A stretch of DNA of 7,075 bases from DATARH01 sp050181375 (GTDB lineage Bacteria; Pseudomonadota; Alphaproteobacteria; ATCC43930; CGMCC-115725), in NCBI GenBank assembly GCA_050181375.1, contig JBFXDF010000207.1, forward strand, positions 1 through 7,075, given 5' to 3'. The notes beneath the pieces are model-generated. The model had not been told where the DNA came from. It did no database searches and saw only the letters and a program-made list of their open reading frames with translations. Below, one piece after another: positions 5,021 to 7,075 of this stretch (the first letter of the stretch is position 1; each line of letters opens with the position of its first letter). Both the position numbers and the translations under genes were made by a program.

Positions 5021-6415
5021 CTACTCCCCGCCGCCGCGCTCGGCAACCCGTCGCGGCGGCCCTATCTCCACCTGCCAAGGCGGGGTCGGCGCCGCCGGGC
5101 CGCGAATATCGGCGAGCAGCGAGGCAAGCGTGACGCGCATCGCCGCGCTCTCCGCCCGAATGATCCGCTCCATGGCCGGCGCGACCTGCATCTGCCACGG
5201 CGCGCCCGGCTGGGCCAGCCACATCCCGGCAAGCGGCAGACCCAGCGCGACATACAAATCGTGCAATGTCGCGGTTTCGGGGTTCCACGCGAGAACCCAG
5301 CGGCCGCCTTGCGTCGCCGCGGCGAACCCGGCGCGCGCGAGCACCTTCAAATGCTCGTCCAGGACCGATGTCGGAACCCCGAGTTCGGACGCGAGATCGG
5401 GCGTGCTGTAGGTCACGCCGCGGCGCTGGCCGCGATCCAGCGCCGCGAGCAGTGACAGGCTGAACCCGAGCCGAACGCCGCCGCTGCTCAGATGATGGAA
5501 CCGCTCGTCCACCTTCCAGGTCGGCAGGTTCGCGGCGACAACCGCGCCGAGCAGCACGGCCATCCACGACAGGTACATCCACAGCAGAAAAATCGGGATC
5601 GTGGCGATCGCGCCATAGACGATCTGATACGACGACAGCGAGCTGATGTAGATGACAAAGCCGATTTTCAGGATTTCGATCGACACGGCGGCGACCGTGG
5701 CGCCGAGCATGGCGTCGCGCCAGCGCACGGCGCAGTTCGGAATGATGATGTAAAGCAGCGCGCAGGCGAGCCATTCGAGCAGAAATGGCACAAGGCGCGC
5801 GAGGAAATGCGGCCAGCCGCTCGCGAACTGAGCGATTGCGTCCGGATCGATACCGGCGCGGCGAGCCGCGTGGTTGAGGTAGGTTGACAGCGTCAGGCTC
5901 GTCCCGACCAGCAGCGGTCCCATTGTAATCAGGGTCCAGTAGGCAAGGACGCGCTGCACCCATGGGCGCGGGACCGTTACGCGCCAGAGCGCGTTCAGCT
6001 GGTCTTCTACGGTGACGAGCAGCAGAACGCCGATCGCGGCGGTGCCGACGATGCCGATCGCGGTCGCCTGCGCCGCCGAGCCCGCGAAATACTGGAACCA
6101 CCAGGCCGCCTGCTCGCTGATGCCGGGAACGAAGTTGCGGAACAGCAGCTCGAGTATCGTCTCGCGCGAACCGGCGAGGTTTGGGAATGCCGATAGGACC
6201 CCAAGCCCGATGACGCCGAGCGGAACCAGCGAAACGAGCGTCGTGTAGCTGAGCGCGCCGGAAGCCGCGAAACAGCCGTCGTGGTTGAAACGATGCAGCG
6301 CGTAGCGTGTAAACGTCGCAATCGAGACAAGGAGCCGATGCAGCCGCGGGGCCGCGGTGGCCGCCGAACCAGCCGTCCGGCGCTCGCGCTGGTCTGCGTC
6401 TTCGGTTTCGCGCAT
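5021..6415 (-). CDS. YihY/BrkB family inner-membrane protein with C-terminal winged-helix-like extension
   Basis: The 464-residue protein belongs to the YihY/virulence factor BrkB family, polytopic inner-membrane proteins whose role is unsettled; the old label ribonuclease BN was an error. Hallmarks are DGCFAASGALSYTTLVSLVPL (46-66) and YGAIATIPIFLLWMYLSWMAVLLGA (267-291). About six membrane spans lie near residues 50-72, 114-135, 158-180, 205-226, 236-258 and 268-295. E. coli YihY is about 290 residues; the extra 170 here are soluble. Residues about 315-378 look like a winged helix: helix SLLAALDRG, then TPDLASELGVPTSVLDEHLKVLARAGF, then a wing GGRWVLAW. This type of extension is known in the family. 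The tail (440-464) is Pro/Arg-rich and probably disordered. ATG at 6415 follows GGGAGG at 4 bases. It is the first gene of the run with pdxH and the cation transporter. Confidence 0.92.
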   Translation of the reverse strand: MRETEDADQRERRTAGSAATAAPRLHRLLVSIATFTRYALHRFNHDGCFAASGALSYTTLVSLVPLGVIGLGVLSAFPNLAGSRETILELLFRNFVPGISEQAAWWFQYFAGSAAQATAIGIVGTAAIGVLLLVTVEDQLNALWRVTVPRPWVQRVLAYWTLITMGPLLVGTSLTLSTYLNHAARRAGIDPDAIAQFASGWPHFLARLVPFLLEWLACALLYIIIPNCAVRWRDAMLGATVAAVSIEILKIGFVIYISSLSSYQIVYGAIATIPIFLLWMYLSWMAVLLGAVVAANLPTWKVDERFHHLSSGGVRLGFSLSLLAALDRGQRRGVTYSTPDLASELGVPTSVLDEHLKVLARAGFAAATQGGRWVLAWNPETATLHDLYVALGLPLAGMWLAQPGAPWQMQVAPAMERIIRAESAAMRVTLASLLADIRGPAAPTPPWQVEIGPPRRVAERGGGE

Positions 6416-6769
6416 GCGGCCTCCCGATACGGTCGCTGTGCCTTGTTAACACCGCCTCGACCGGCCGGCGTCCTCGGTCCGCCCTTGTCGCGGATTGCCG
6501 CGAATTCAGGCGCGGCGGAACAGGACCTCCGATATGACGCGAAGATGGCGGCGCCGGCTTTGATGTCCAACTCAAGAAGAGGCCTTATACCTTGGGACGT
6601 GACCGGCCCATCATATTGCCGCTTGTATTTGCGGACGGACAATCGGCCTATTTGCGATACGGTGGAGCGGGAATTCTGGCCAGGTGATTCGGTGCGGCCG
6701 GCGTTGACTTGACCCGCTCCGCTCGCTAACTACGGCCCCTAAGTACAGCGAACGGGAGGATGCACCGCG
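6416..6769. other. Divergent intergenic region between yihY-family and ABC transporter genes
   Basis: About 350 bases separate two divergently transcribed genes. The right end holds a clear plus-strand promoter and ribosome binding site for the ABC gene. On the minus strand a TATAAG (6589-6584) resembles a -10 hexamer but has no matching -35, so I do not call a promoter for the yihY-family gene. Open frames crossing the region on both strands have no ribosome binding site and run out of frame into the flanking genes. Confidence 0.6.
6704..6732 (+). promoter_or_regulatory. Sigma70-type promoter for the ABC transporter gene
   Basis: TTGACT (6704-6709) and TAACTA (6727-6732) are separated by exactly 17 bases. 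The first matches five of six consensus positions; the second is a moderate match. The predicted start near 6739 leaves a leader of about 30 bases before the ribosome binding site and TTG start. Confidence 0.5.
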
Positions 6770-6772
6770 TTG
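6755..6772 (+). promoter_or_regulatory. Ribosome binding site selecting a TTG start
   Basis: GGAGG (6755-6759) lies 10 bases before TTG at 6770. The ATG at 6760-6762 directly abuts the GGAGG, is too close to be used with it, and is in a different frame from the ABC protein. No ATG or GTG exists in the correct frame near the N terminus, so TTG is the best start. Confidence 0.6.
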
Positions 6773-7075
6773 CCGCCGCTTCTCGAAATCAGGAACCTTC
6801 ACACCGAGTTCCGCACCGGAGCCGGTATCGTGCGCGCGGTCGACGGCGTCTCTTACACGGTCGATCCCGGCGAGACCGTGGCGGTGGTTGGCGAAAGCGG
6901 GTCCGGCAAATCGGTTACGGCGATGTCGGTGCTGCGGCTGATCCCGAACCCGCCCGGACGGATCACCGGGGGCGAGGTGTGGTTCAACGGCCGCGACCTG
7001 CTGAAGCTGTCCGAGGAGGAAATGCGCCAGGTCCGCGGCGGCGAGATCGGCATGATCTTTCAGGAGCCGATGACC
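6770..7075 (+). CDS. Oligopeptide/dipeptide-type ABC transporter ATP-binding protein (5' end only)
   Basis: The first 102 residues of an ABC ATPase are present; the gene continues past the right edge. The N terminus LLEIRNLHTEFRTGAGIVRAVDGVSYTVDPGETVAVVGESGSGKS is typical of the DppD/OppD/GsiA group, cytoplasmic subunits that power uptake of peptides and related solutes. The Walker A motif is GESGSGKS (41-48) and the Q-loop is FQEPMT with Gln98. The signature motif, Walker B and the C-terminal oligopeptide-transporter extension lie beyond the window. It could be a single DppD-type subunit or the first half of a fused GsiA-type protein, and the substrate cannot be told. The TTG start is supported by GGAGG 10 bases upstream and by a promoter at 6704-6732. 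It is the only plus-strand gene here, and permease or binding-protein genes may follow. Confidence 0.93.
   Translation, partial: MPPLLEIRNLHTEFRTGAGIVRAVDGVSYTVDPGETVAVVGESGSGKSVTAMSVLRLIPNPPGRITGGEVWFNGRDLLKLSEEEMRQVRGGEIGMIFQEPMT

Noticed and set aside
4971..6575. 534-codon minus-strand frame over the yihY-family gene
   Set aside because: Arg/Ala-rich shadow in another frame; the 464-residue YihY frame has clear family motifs and membrane segments.
6584..6589. TATAAG as a minus-strand -10 for the yihY-family gene
   Set aside because: No acceptable -35 hexamer 16 to 18 bases upstream; the leader would be about 165 bases. Not called.
6281..6712. Plus-strand frame across the divergent intergenic region
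   Set aside because: Begins within the yihY-family gene antisense, with no ribosome binding site and no recognisable domain.

Overview
The window reads as chromosomal DNA of a high-GC bacterium, most likely an alphaproteobacterium. Five well-behaved minus-strand genes (1615-6415) are GC-rich, led by clear Shine-Dalgarno sequences, and of ordinary proteobacterial families. A divergent plus-strand ABC transporter gene runs off the right edge. The left 1.2 kb or so is visibly poorer in GC and much less orderly. By hand count, bases 241-300 are 24/60 GC and bases 3241-3300 are 47/60. No genus can be named from this sequence alone.

Layout. (1) 1-540, minus strand: a decayed, edge-truncated gene that stays coding-like in one frame but is cut by an in-frame TGA (310-312) and an in-frame TAG (25-27). 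(2) 538-1044, minus: a small secreted protein of unknown function, with a good sigma70-type promoter at 1099-1126 that encloses a short inverted repeat. (3) 1045-1614: no credible gene. Its right third holds a cluster of TTCCCTG/CAGGGAA motifs, including a perfect 8-bp hairpin (1555-1574) that on the minus strand is followed by a T run and could terminate the next operon. (4) 1615-2601, a luciferase-like flavin monooxygenase, and 2628-3311, a secreted DUF1194 von Willebrand A-like protein, form a tight pair on the minus strand. (5) 3450-6415, minus: a run in the order yihY/brkB-family membrane protein, pdxH (pyridoxamine 5'-phosphate oxidase), then an FieF-like cation diffusion facilitator whose GTG start lies inside the end of pdxH. 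(6) 6416-6769: a divergent intergenic region carrying a clear promoter for the plus-strand gene. (7) 6770 to the edge: the N-terminal 102 residues of an oligopeptide/dipeptide-type ABC ATPase that starts at TTG.

How they work together. pdxH makes pyridoxal 5'-phosphate with FMN, the CDF protein exports divalent metal, and YihY is an envelope protein of unsettled role. Their co-transcription looks like an ordinary genomic neighbourhood and not a dedicated pathway. The DUF1194-LLM pair is probably co-transcribed, but no shared function is evident. I see no CRISPR array, tRNA, rRNA, transposase or convincing new defence system. The points most worth checking are the interrupted gene at the left edge and the TTCCCTG repeat element.
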